Origin: JAMLIO01 sp031412575
Lineage (GTDB): Bacteria > Bdellovibrionota > Bdellovibrionia > Bdellovibrionales > UBA1609
DNA length: 10,044 bases
Assembly (NCBI GenBank): GCA_031412575.1
Contig: JANODG010000221.1
Location: forward strand, 1 to 10,044
Direction of reading: 5' to 3'
Notes under the pieces: model-generated
The model's database searches: none
The model's input: only the letters and a program-made list of their open reading frames with translations
What the model was told of the DNA's origin: nothing
Part shown: positions 1-6,881 of the stretch, one piece after another
Layout: the number at the start of each line of letters is the position of its first letter
How positions within the stretch are numbered: the first letter of the stretch is position 1
Translations under genes and position numbers: made by a program

Positions 1-375
1 GATAAATGACACGAAGTCCACCGGCTTTTCAATATAAGCATTTGCATGAAGTTGGTAAGACTTAAGAATATCCTCTTCTGCGGAAGACGTGGTGAGAACA
101 ACAATGGGTATTAGGCTTAAAACTGGATCGGCTTTCAACTCACGCAGCACTTCTCGACCGTCCTTTTTAGGCAAGTTCAGATCAAGCAAAACCAGATCAG
201 GCGGCTTCGCGTTTTTAAATTTACCTTGTCCTCTTAAGTAATCCATAGCTTCCTCGCCATCCCTAACCACATTAAGGTTAATCAGCAGTTTTCCGCCTTC
301 GATGGCTTCTCTGACCAGATCAATATCCGCGGCACTATCTTCAACTAAAAGCACATCTACTGTTTTGTGAGTCAT
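1..375 (-). CDS. Single-domain response regulator (Rcp1-like receiver), 3' end outside window
   Basis: A receiver protein that accepts a phosphoryl group from a histidine kinase. I translated 125 residues from the ATG at 373-375, and the frame is still open at the left edge. Receiver landmarks are all present: acidic pocket E12-D13, phospho-acceptor D65 in the strand LVLLDLNLP, switch T95 and the conserved K117-P118. A clear AAAGGAG ribosome binding site lies 8-14 bases upstream. The domain is nearly complete at the edge and no output domain is visible, so it is probably a stand-alone receiver of the Rcp1 type, though a C-terminal extension cannot be excluded. It follows the kinase gene by 26 bases and should be co-transcribed with it. 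It aligns without gaps to the first receiver domain of that kinase, with about half of the positions identical. Confidence 0.9.
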   Translation of the reverse strand, partial: MTHKTVDVLLVEDSAADIDLVREAIEGGKLLINLNVVRDGEEAMDYLRGQGKFKNAKPPDLVLLDLNLPKKDGREVLRELKADPVLSLIPIVVLTTSSAEEDILKSYQLHANAYIEKPVDFVSFI

Positions 376-401
376 TTTTAAAACTCCTTTCGTTCGTTCA
401 T

Positions 402-2069
402 TTAAGAAACAGTTCTTGGCGGCATGCCGCCGGGCTTACGGGGTAAACAGATAGTAAACTTAGATCCAACATCTAATTCACTCTCCAATTGAATTGTACC
501 TCCGTGGGTATCAACAATTTGCCTCACAACATAAAGTCCAAGACCCAATCCCGGCACAGCTTTATTTATCTGCACGCGTTCAAAGCGTTGAAAAATTTTT
601 TCTCTGTCTTGGATTGCAACACCCGGCCCTTGATCTTTCACAATGATCCAAACTTTTTCCAGATCCGATTTAACCGAAACAGTAATGGGTTTGCTTGGTC
701 CGTATTTTATTCCATTGGAGATAAGATTGGTTAAGACCTGCTCGATGCGAAGAAAATCCCATTCGACTTCAACCGGCTCACCCAAACTTAAAGTGAGTTC
801 ACAGCCTGAATTTTTAAGTTCGAGGGCGAACCGCTCTACGGTGTTTCGCACGACTTGGTTTAAATCAAATTTTTGATAATCGAGATTAAGCCTGCCAGAT
901 TGGATTTGCGAAAAGTTAAGAAGCTTATCGATAAGTTTAGAGAATCGATCAATATGTCCGTCCGTTTTTTCTGCGAAATCTTTAACTTGTGTTCTGAGGA
1001 GAAGATCTTTTTCGCCCATCCCAAGTGTCCTAATAAGAATCTCCACTTGTAATTTCAGTGAAGACAAAGGAGTGCGAAGCTCATGGGCGGCAATGGAAAG
1101 AAACTCATCTCTGATTTCGGTCGCTTTTTCCGCCTCTGTGCGAGAGGCTTTTTCTCTGGTTAAAGCATCTGAGAGCCCCAGAGTGTAGTTCTTTCTTTCA
1201 ATGGCATAACGTAGAGCTCGCTCCAACAGCTCGTCCTGAACTACGCCTTTATCTAAATAATCATCAGCGCCCTCTGCAATAGCTCGTGCCCCTAAGTTTT
1301 TTTCGCCCGCGCCAGTGAGTATCACAAGGGGAAGCAGAGGATGGATCGCACGAAATCGAAGGACTGTTTCGAAGCCCTCACTGTCGGGAAGCGAAAGATC
1401 TAGTAGCACCACGTCGGGTTTATGATTTTCTAAGTATTTAAATGCATCATCCAGGCGAATTTCTCGATGGGAAATAAAACAAGGTTTTTGCAATTTGTTT
1501 AAACTTAATAAAATAATATCCGCATCGGCATCTGAATCTTCTATGAATAGAACTTCAAGAGGGGCATCCTCCGCCTTGTTTTGTAAAAATGATGGCACAA
1601 TTGCAATTGAAGGTGCTTTGTATTTCTCGACCAACTCGTATTTTGGCAATTGAACATGATTACCCCAAAAATCTTGTATTTGTTGGATTACTCGAGAAAA
1701 ATTATCATGGCCCACAGGTTTAAGAATGTAGCTGCTTGCACCCATCGCATAGGATTTCAAGATATCGAGTTCGGCCTGCGCAGAGGTCAGAACAATCACT
1801 GGAATTTGCCGCAGATCCCGATCCGTTTTGATTCGCTCTAAGACTTCTCGTCCGTCCATCCCCGGGAGATTCAAATCAAGCAATATCAAATCAGGCCTTA
1901 ACATTTTAGTAAAGTTGTCAGTGCGATATAAAAACTGAAGTGCCTCTTTGCCCGTTTTAACAACGTGAAGATTTGATACTATTTTATGATTGGCAAGCGC
2001 CGTCTGCGTCAGTTCTATATCCGCTTGATTGTCTTCGATTAATAGAATTTCCATAGGCCGTTTATACAT
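402..2069 (-). CDS. Soluble hybrid histidine kinase, REC-REC-HisKA-HATPase
   Basis: A 555-residue cytoplasmic kinase with no transmembrane segment and no PAS, GAF or other input domain. Receiver 1 spans about residues 6-135 (E12, D13, phospho-acceptor D65, T95, K117). Receiver 2 spans about 171-290 (E177, D178, D224, T252, K274). A charged helical linker (about 290-320) leads to the HisKA dimerisation helix with phospho-accepting H329 in the motif AAHELRTPLSSLKLQ. The ATP-binding domain (about 430-545) has the N-box N448/N452, the G1 box DQGPGV at 479-484 and the G2 box GLGLGL at 507-512. All catalytic residues therefore look intact. With receivers in front, input probably comes from phosphorylation by other kinases, which is inference. 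The start at 2069 has an AAAGAG-like site; an internal Met at residue 6 has no ribosome binding site. The 26-base gap to the downstream receiver gene suggests an operon. Confidence 0.95.
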   Translation of the reverse strand: MYKRPMEILLIEDNQADIELTQTALANHKIVSNLHVVKTGKEALQFLYRTDNFTKMLRPDLILLDLNLPGMDGREVLERIKTDRDLRQIPVIVLTSAQAELDILKSYAMGASSYILKPVGHDNFSRVIQQIQDFWGNHVQLPKYELVEKYKAPSIAIVPSFLQNKAEDAPLEVLFIEDSDADADIILLSLNKLQKPCFISHREIRLDDAFKYLENHKPDVVLLDLSLPDSEGFETVLRFRAIHPLLPLVILTGAGEKNLGARAIAEGADDYLDKGVVQDELLERALRYAIERKNYTLGLSDALTREKASRTEAEKATEIRDEFLSIAAHELRTPLSSLKLQVEILIRTLGMGEKDLLLRTQVKDFAEKTDGHIDRFSKLIDKLLNFSQIQSGRLNLDYQKFDLNQVVRNTVERFALELKNSGCELTLSLGEPVEVEWDFLRIEQVLTNLISNGIKYGPSKPITVSVKSDLEKVWIIVKDQGPGVAIQDREKIFQRFERVQINKAVPGLGLGLYVVRQIVDTHGGTIQLESELDVGSKFTICLPRKPGGMPPRTVS

Positions 2070-2391
2070 AAAATCTCTTTGTGCCGGTATTATGGCGATT
2101 GGATGGTTAAAAAGGATAGCTGAGAAGAGTAGTTTAGTGTGCGACAGCTCTCCTGTCCGGTAAACGATCTAATGCAGACCGATCTATAGTCTTCCTTTTT
2201 TAAAGTTATTACAACTGGCAAATCATTCATGAACACCTCAGACAACTGATAGTCATTGTGAGAATTAGAAAGGATATGAAGAATTTAAATAGGTAAAAAA
2301 TACGTTAACCGTGAGAGATAAACTTAAACTCGATGAAGAAATTTATTCTGAAATTAGAAGACTTGTTAAGATGTTTGAATACTTTGGAAAA
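2070..2391. other. Intergenic stretch between kinase gene and tRNA-Leu, no clear gene
   Basis: About 320 bases carry no convincing gene. It must contain the promoter of the kinase operon on the minus strand; I could not choose a -35/-10 pair with confidence. A CATAAT hexamer about 30 bases before the kinase start is the best -10 candidate but lacks a good -35. A short inverted repeat (gacag-ctctc-ctgtc, 2143-2157) has arms of only 5 bases. A short GTG-started plus-strand open frame (from 2311) runs into the antisense of the tRNA and is discussed under findings. Confidence 0.6.
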
Positions 2392-2476
2392 TGGTGCCCC
2401 GCGAGGGACTTGAACCCCCACGCCCTTCAGCACTAGATCCTAAGTCTAGCGTGTCTGCCAATTTCACCAGCGGGGC
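2392..2476 (-). tRNA. tRNA-Leu, anticodon UAG
   Basis: Read on the minus strand this is an 85-base tRNA. The acceptor stem GCCCCGC pairs perfectly with GCGGGGC, followed by discriminator A and an encoded CCA end (2392-2394). The anticodon arm is CTAGA-CTTAGGA-TCTAG, placing TAG at the anticodon position, which reads CUA and, by wobble, other CUN leucine codons. The D-arm region contains the usual AATTGGCAGACACG string. A long variable arm (class II tRNA, as expected for leucine) precedes a T-arm with GGTTCAAGTCC. No second tRNA is adjacent. It sits about 70 bases downstream of the putative lipoprotein gene on the same strand. I saw no clear promoter or T-run terminator of its own. Confidence 0.97.
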
Positions 2477-2548
2477 AATAAAAAACGAAATTGAAAATTA
2501 ACCTAACATTTACAAAAATACACTAAAAAAATGAACTAAACTTAAAAA

Positions 2549-3019
2549 CTAAAGCTCATCAATAAGTATGCCTTCATCTTCGTCATCTAAACTTCCCTCA
2601 TCTTGTAAAGGATTATTTAAGTAGCAATTTGCTTTTTCAGCTACTTTCATATCAAGACTTGCTCTAATGAAGGCCGAGCATAAAATCGAACCTTGTTCAC
2701 CACTTACACTTTCTACTAAAGCAATCACTTCATATGTTACAAGCTTTGAAGAATCACTGATGTTGATCTGTTCGGACATGCCATTGATCATCAAATTTGT
2801 GTAATCCACGCCTAGTGGTAAATCGTCTACTGGGTCTCGAAGACTTGGGTTTTGAATTAACTCTAAGCTCATAGAGTCGACGATTAAACTTTTTGTTTCA
2901 TCATCAACATCAATGGCTTGAGCTATTGCAGGGGCACACGAAGAAATTAAAAGACAAAATATTAAATAATATTTTTTTATATTTGTTATCACCTGGTCTG
3001 TTTTAAATAAATTCTTCAT
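2549..3019 (-). CDS. Small putative lipoprotein with acidic C-terminus, function unknown
   Basis: 156 residues; I do not recognise the family. The N-terminus has a basic stretch (K15, K16), then a hydrophobic segment and a lipobox-like I25-S26-S27-C28, so it is most likely exported and lipidated at C28. A weaker alternative is signal peptidase I cleavage after about A35 in the AIAQA stretch. The predicted mature part is rich in Asp, Glu, Ser and Leu, with two further cysteines (C114, C132) that could form a disulfide, and ends in a strongly acidic tail (about 140-156). The ATG is supported by AAGGAG a few bases upstream. It starts only 20 bases after the gcvH stop, so it is probably co-transcribed with gcvH, although nothing in it suggests a role in glycine metabolism. 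The tRNA-Leu follows on the same strand. Confidence 0.75.
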   Translation of the reverse strand: MKNLFKTDQVITNIKKYYLIFCLLISSCAPAIAQAIDVDDETKSLIVDSMSLELIQNPSLRDPVDDLPLGVDYTNLMINGMSEQINISDSSKLVTYEVIALVESVSGEQGSILCSAFIRASLDMKVAEKANCYLNNPLQDEGSLDDEDEGILIDEL

Positions 3020-3039
3020 GTTGCTCCTTAAATTTTTAA

Positions 3040-3426
3040 TTAGTCTTGAATTAGTTTTTTGTATTCTGGAGCACGAATTAAACTGGCAAGTTCTTTTTCT
3101 GTGTCCATTTCGATTTTAATCAACCAACCATCATTCCAAGCATCGTCGTTGATTGTTCCTGGATTTTCATTCAAAGCTGAATTCACTTCGATTACGGTTC
3201 CAGATACAGGCGCCAATAAATCGCTAACAGACTTCACACTTTCAACAACTCCAAAAGAAACGTTCTGAGTTAATTTATCACCCTCTTCTGGTAATTCGAC
3301 ATAAACGATTTCACCTAAGGAATCTTGAGCATACTCAGTGATTCCAACAGTTACGATATTTTCGTCGACCAACGCCCATTCATGTTCTTTTGTGTAATAC
3401 AACTCTTCCGGCACTCTGTAAGCCAT
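3040..3426 (-). CDS. gcvH: Glycine cleavage system H protein
   Basis: The lipoyl carrier of the glycine cleavage system. Its lipoamide arm takes the aminomethyl group from the P protein, presents it to the T protein and is reoxidised by the L protein. The 128-residue product is typical of the family. The lipoylation site is K65 in the conserved stretch VVESVKSVSDLLAPVSG. Other family landmarks are the N-terminal YTKEHEW, VGITEYAQDSLGEIVYVELP and, near the end, NDGWLIKI. The frame can be extended upstream to 3504, but the ATG at 3426 has an AAGGAG site at the right distance and begins at the usual family position, so the extra 26 residues are rejected. It follows gcvT after a 156-base gap and precedes the putative lipoprotein gene by 20 bases. 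Confidence 0.97.
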   Translation of the reverse strand: MAYRVPEELYYTKEHEWALVDENIVTVGITEYAQDSLGEIVYVELPEEGDKLTQNVSFGVVESVKSVSDLLAPVSGTVIEVNSALNENPGTINDDAWNDGWLIKIEMDTEKELASLIRAPEYKKLIQD

Positions 3427-3432
3427 AATATG

Positions 3433-3438
3433 CTCCTT
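3433..3438 (-). promoter_or_regulatory. Ribosome binding site fixing the gcvH start
   Basis: AAGGAG on the minus strand, six bases before the ATG at 3424-3426. It selects the 128-residue gcvH product over the longer open frame beginning at 3504. Confidence 0.8.
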
Positions 3439-3549
3439 ACGCATTTCGTTTTTAGAAACAAATTTTAAAAACTCTAAATAGTGTATAACAAAAATACAGC
3501 CCAAAATTAAGCTATTATTTTTTAGCTCGATCGTTAATAAGATAAAGCT

Positions 3550-3577
3550 ACTGCTTATATAAACATCAAAAAGCAGT
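3550..3577 (-). other. Hairpin just downstream of gcvT
   Basis: On the minus strand ACTGCTT and AAGCAGT form a perfect 7-base stem around a 14-base AT-rich loop, starting a few bases after the gcvT stop. No T-run follows on the minus strand, so it is not a standard intrinsic terminator. It could be an mRNA end-stabilising or processing hairpin between gcvT and gcvH, or chance. Confidence 0.35.
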
Positions 3578-3582
3578 TGATT

Positions 3583-4683
3583 TTATTTTTTGCTCACAAA
3601 TGGCAACTCAACTATTTTTGATTCTACTAAATTTTTACGCACTTCTATTAAACAGGTTTCATTTGAGTACGACTTATCAATTAGCGCCATCGCAATCGGC
3701 TGATTCAAAGTCGGTGATAAAGTTCCACTGGTGACTACTCCAATTGGAGTTTTATCCAAACTCAAAACCCGGTAACCGTCTCGGGGTATGGCTTTCTCTA
3801 ACGAAATTAAACCCGTTAACTTTTTTAAAGCATCGCCTTTATTTAGTTTCAAATCTTCACTTAAAGATTTTTGACCCGAAAAGCTTGCTGATTTTTCAGT
3901 TTTCAAAGCCCAATTCATACCGATATTTAAGGGCTTAAGTTGGTCATTAATTTCATTTCCATAAAGTGGAAGACCAGCTTCGATTCTTAATGTGTTTCGA
4001 GCGCCAAGCCCGCAAGGCAATATACCATACTTTTGACCCTTATCCATTAAAGCTTCCCAAACCCAAACAACTCCACCATTTGGTCCATAAATTTCAAAGC
4101 CATCTTCTCCGGTATAGCCAGTTCTTGCGACTACCCAGTTCATTCCGTTTAAATCTAAGGATTTAAAACGAAATTTTTTAATGTCTGAGGACTCTGGAAA
4201 AATTTCACAGACCAATTCCACAGCTTTTGGACCTTGAACCGCCACCTGAGCCCAGCTCCCGCTCTGATCTTCCACAGTTAGCTTTTGAAATTTTTCAGAT
4301 TGCTTCAGAATCCACTTAAAATCTTTATCCTTGTTCGAAGCATTCACCACCAACAGAAACTGGCTTTCCTTCATTCGATAAATGATCAAATCATCAATCA
4401 CACCAGCTGATTCGTTCAACATCATGTTATATTGGGCCTGCCCAATCGCACATTTCGAAACGTCGTTGGTTAAGATGGATTGTAAGAACTGAATCGCATC
4501 GTCGCCGGTCACCATAACTTCACCCATGTGTGAAACGTCAAATAATCCAACGGCTTCCCGGGTGGCCGTGTGTTCAAGCCTTAATCCCGAGTATTCAACA
4601 GGCATATCCCAACCTGCAAAATCGACCATTTTTCCACCTAGCTTTCGGTGTGTTTCATTTAAGGCTGTTTTTTGTATTGTCAT
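3583..4683 (-). CDS. gcvT: Aminomethyltransferase, glycine cleavage system T protein
   Basis: Transfers the methylene carbon from the aminomethylated H protein to tetrahydrofolate, giving 5,10-methylene-tetrahydrofolate and ammonia. At 366 residues it is full length. Family signatures run in order: the N-terminal KMVDFAGWDMPVEY region, FDVSHMGE (48-55), the active-site region GVIDDLIIYR with D97/D98, VVNASNKDKD (112-121), the folate-binding GYTGEDGFEIY (189-199), RNTLRIEAGLPLYGNE (229-244) and the C-terminal GVVTSGTLSPTL (315-326). The ATG overlaps the folD stop as ATGA (4680-4683), with GGAGAT upstream inside folD, which suggests translational coupling. FolD acts on the methylene-tetrahydrofolate made here, so the pairing fits. 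No gcvP is found in the window. Confidence 0.98.
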   Translation of the reverse strand: MTIQKTALNETHRKLGGKMVDFAGWDMPVEYSGLRLEHTATREAVGLFDVSHMGEVMVTGDDAIQFLQSILTNDVSKCAIGQAQYNMMLNESAGVIDDLIIYRMKESQFLLVVNASNKDKDFKWILKQSEKFQKLTVEDQSGSWAQVAVQGPKAVELVCEIFPESSDIKKFRFKSLDLNGMNWVVARTGYTGEDGFEIYGPNGGVVWVWEALMDKGQKYGILPCGLGARNTLRIEAGLPLYGNEINDQLKPLNIGMNWALKTEKSASFSGQKSLSEDLKLNKGDALKKLTGLISLEKAIPRDGYRVLSLDKTPIGVVTSGTLSPTLNQPIAMALIDKSYSNETCLIEVRKNLVESKIVELPFVSKK

Positions 4684-5549
4684 TTTTTATCTCCATTTTT
4701 TGCGTGAGAGCTTATTTCAGCCGCTCTTAATGTGTGTTCGATCAACTGAGCTACAGTCATTGGCCCGACGCCACCAGGAACTGGGGTTAAAGCTTCCACT
4801 CCGGCGTCTGCTAAGCCGATGTTATCAACGTCACCCACAAGGCCTTTACCATCCCTATGAATTCCAACGTCAACAATGACTGCACCCGCTTTGAAGTCTT
4901 TTGCATTTAATAACCTTGGTTTTCCTGCAGCTACAACGACTATGTCAGCTTTTTTAGTCCATGCTGAAATGTCCTGAGTTTTGCTATGACAAACAGTCAC
5001 TGTGCAGTTGGCTCTGGTCAACATGTAAGCCATGGGCCAACCTACAGTTTGGCTTCGTCCTACAACTACGGCTGTTTTACCTGACAAATCAATTTCGTAA
5101 TGCTTTAAAAGTTCCATGACCCCTTCTGGTGTGCAAGGCTCATGATGCGCTTTGTTTAAAACCATCAATCCCATATTTAAAGCCGATAATCCGTCGACAT
5201 CCTTTTCTGGTTTTATATAATCTGAGGGTTCAAAACCTTTTAGATTCGTAGGCAAGGGCATTTGCACCAAAAACCCATCCACAGAAAAGTCGGTATTTAA
5301 TTTTTCGATTAGAGCTTTAAGCTCAAACGCCGAGATATTTGCTGGTAATTTTATAATTTCAGACAACATCCCAACTTTTTCACAAGCTAAGCGTTTGTTG
5401 TTCACATAAACATGACTGGCAGGATCTTCGCCGACGATGATTACAGACAGTTTAGGCTTTCTTTGGAATTTGGATTCAAAAGCGCTCACTTTAACTGCAA
5501 TCAATTCATATTTTAACAAAGATAATTTTTTACCATCAAGTATGATCAT
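4680..5549 (-). CDS. folD: Bifunctional methylene-tetrahydrofolate dehydrogenase/cyclohydrolase FolD
   Basis: Interconverts 5,10-methylene-, methenyl- and 10-formyl-tetrahydrofolate with NADP(H). Counting from the longest possible start (5561), the catalytic Y52-xxx-K56 pair, Q100 in DGFLVQMPLP, KDVDG (120-124), the nucleotide-binding VVGRSQTVGWP (166-176) and the C-terminal TPVPGGVGPMT (259-269) are all present. The usual family form of the nucleotide loop is GRSxxVGxP, so the function should be intact. Two starts are possible. I prefer the Met at 5549, which gives 289 residues beginning MIILDGKK as in relatives and has a GGGG stretch just upstream. The Met at 5561 adds only MWGF and has no visible ribosome binding site. 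It is first in the folD-gcvT-gcvH run, so the operon promoter should lie between it and the divergent gene at 5630. Confidence 0.96.
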   Translation of the reverse strand: MIILDGKKLSLLKYELIAVKVSAFESKFQRKPKLSVIIVGEDPASHVYVNNKRLACEKVGMLSEIIKLPANISAFELKALIEKLNTDFSVDGFLVQMPLPTNLKGFEPSDYIKPEKDVDGLSALNMGLMVLNKAHHEPCTPEGVMELLKHYEIDLSGKTAVVVGRSQTVGWPMAYMLTRANCTVTVCHSKTQDISAWTKKADIVVVAAGKPRLLNAKDFKAGAVIVDVGIHRDGKGLVGDVDNIGLADAGVEALTPVPGGVGPMTVAQLIEHTLRAAEISSHAKNGDKK

Positions 5550-5578
5550 GAAACCCCACATTGGATCGTCGCTATGGA

Positions 5579-5607
5579 TTGACCTAAAGGTTTACATTAA
5601 GTTAAGA
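5579..5607 (+). promoter_or_regulatory. Candidate promoter for the 77-residue protein gene
   Basis: TTGACC (5579-5584) is a near-consensus -35 box. At 17 bases spacing the -10 position reads TTAAGA, which is poor. Position and orientation fit the gene at 5630. This short gap must also hold the folD promoter on the other strand, for which I found no convincing boxes. Confidence 0.3.
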
Positions 5608-5629
5608 CTTAGTTTAAGAGGTTTTTACG

Positions 5630-5863
5630 ATGGCTAAAGTAAAAGTTGCAAATGATGGTAATATCGATTTCGTTCAAGCAGAAAGTTTACCTACGAACAT
5701 AAAAAAATTACGTCAAAGTCCAGAGATAGAAGGTTTCTACAGATTCGTTTTTGAAAATGACCTTCGCCAAGAAGCCCACGACATTATCGACAGACTTTTG
5801 ATCGATAGAAAATTAAAAGCCAAAGAACTTAAAGCTGCTGCAAAGAAAAGCAAAAAGGCTTAA
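5630..5863 (+). CDS. Small basic protein with lysine-rich tail, function unknown
   Basis: 77 residues, not recognised. It has an AAGAGG ribosome binding site 8 bases before the ATG. The middle part (about 25-62, EIEGFYRFVFENDLRQEAHDI onward) looks like a compact helical domain with alternating acidic and basic residues. The C-terminus is a lysine/alanine-rich tail (about 63-77, with K-A-K-E-L-K and K-K-S-K-K), which could contact nucleic acid or ribosomes; that is inference from composition only. No signal peptide, membrane segment or cysteine is present, so it should be cytoplasmic. It is read alone on the plus strand between two minus-strand units and its stop overlaps the stop of the convergent oxidoreductase gene (5860-5863, TTAA). 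The clean ribosome binding site and regular codon use favour a real gene. Confidence 0.8.
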   Translation: MAKVKVANDGNIDFVQAESLPTNIKKLRQSPEIEGFYRFVFENDLRQEAHDIIDRLLIDRKLKAKELKAAAKKSKKA

Positions 5864-6855
5864 ATAGTTTTTATTTCTAAAACCACACTTCCAAGTTTAT
5901 GACCAGACTCAGCAATTTTATGGGCCTCAACGATTTTTTCTATCGGGAAAGTGCTTCCTATCAATGGTACAAACTTTTTTTGTTCCAATAGTTCTACTAA
6001 AAATCTTAAGTCTTCACTATTTTCATTAAAAGGCCCGGCATAGACTTTTTGTTCATGAGTCATTGAAATCCATAGGCTATGTAAAGTCCTTGGTAGATCG
6101 GCCACAACTAATCCAAGCCTACCCCGAGGTGAAAGTTTATGTTTTACGTTGCTAAAATGTAATTGCCCAACAGTGTCCAAAATTACATCGTAAGTGTTTT
6201 GATCGCTTAACCAGTCTGATGTGGAATAATCAATAATTTCTGACAATCCCAACTTTTGAACAAATTTAATCTTTTCTTTGCTGCAAACTGAAGTCACCTT
6301 AGCACCAAAAAATAATCCTAATTGCACCGCTGCACTTCCAACTGCACCACCAGCGCCAACAACCAATAGTCTCTCACCACTTTTGATTTTCAATTTATCC
6401 CTCAAAAAAGCCAATGCTGTGGTCCCCCCAAATACTAAGGCAGCAGCATCATTAAACCCTACACTTTGTGGAATTTTAGTGATGGCGGCATCTTGATTAA
6501 TTACACAGTACTCTGCATGACCGCCAAGCTTCATTCCTAAATTAGCAACGATACGATCACCGCTTCGGAATCCTAGAACATCTGAACCCACCGCATTTAC
6601 AGTCCCGGCAATTTCAGTTCCAAGAGACGAATATTTTGGTCGATTAAAACCAAACAATAGGCTCATTATAAAACCAAATCCGCGCGGAACATTTTTTGAT
6701 CTTAGTCGACAATCAGCAGACGACACGGTTGATGAATGAACTTGAACTAGAATTTGATGTTTAAGCAATTTTGGGATCTCGACCTCTTCGATTTTTACAA
6801 CTTCTGGCCCACCAAAGCTTTTGTTTACAGCTGCCTTCATAAATCCATTTTTCAT
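5860..6855 (-). CDS. Zinc-free MDR oxidoreductase, NAD(P)H:quinone reductase-like
   Basis: 331 residues, a medium-chain dehydrogenase/reductase. The catalytic GroES-like part (about 6-125) contains LGTEIAGTVNAVG (78-90) and FRSGDRI (96-102). The Rossmann domain begins at the glycine-rich VVGAGGAVGSAAVQLG (165-180) and includes YDVILDTVG (222-230). The family's C-terminal end (LGSVVLEI) is intact. The cysteine cluster and GHE motif of zinc-dependent alcohol dehydrogenases are absent, which places it with the quinone reductase-like branch. The substrate cannot be told from sequence. A second Met at residue 6 (6840) gives MKAAVNKSFGGPEVV, the common family beginning, and is a credible alternative start; neither start has a strong ribosome binding site. 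It lies 26 bases downstream of the thioredoxin-fold gene, so they are probably co-transcribed. Confidence 0.92.
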   Translation of the reverse strand: MKNGFMKAAVNKSFGGPEVVKIEEVEIPKLLKHQILVQVHSSTVSSADCRLRSKNVPRGFGFIMSLLFGFNRPKYSSLGTEIAGTVNAVGSDVLGFRSGDRIVANLGMKLGGHAEYCVINQDAAITKIPQSVGFNDAAALVFGGTTALAFLRDKLKIKSGERLLVVGAGGAVGSAAVQLGLFFGAKVTSVCSKEKIKFVQKLGLSEIIDYSTSDWLSDQNTYDVILDTVGQLHFSNVKHKLSPRGRLGLVVADLPRTLHSLWISMTHEQKVYAGPFNENSEDLRFLVELLEQKKFVPLIGSTFPIEKIVEAHKIAESGHKLGSVVLEIKTI

Positions 6856-6881
6856 ATTGTAACCCCAATCATACTTTAGAT

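Noticed and set aside
489..876. Open frames on the plus strand within the kinase gene
   Set aside because: They lie opposite a fully supported kinase coding region with intact motifs, have no ribosome binding sites and resemble no protein family.
2143..2157. Inverted repeat gacag-ctctc-ctgtc as a possible operator
   Set aside because: The arms are only five bases and do not extend. One copy in the window is not enough to support a binding site.
1..2391. Left block as a genomic island bounded by the tRNA
   Set aside because: Parts of the kinase gene look GC-richer than the right half, but gcvT and folD segments reach similar values. No integrase or direct repeat of the tRNA end was seen.
3427..3504. 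N-terminal extension of gcvH
   Set aside because: The extra 26 residues have no counterpart in H proteins, and AAGGAG stands directly before the later ATG.
3427..3582. Glycine riboswitch ahead of gcvH
   Set aside because: Glycine riboswitches often control gcv genes, but the gap lacks the GC-rich conserved cores of that aptamer. The space ahead of folD is too short as well.
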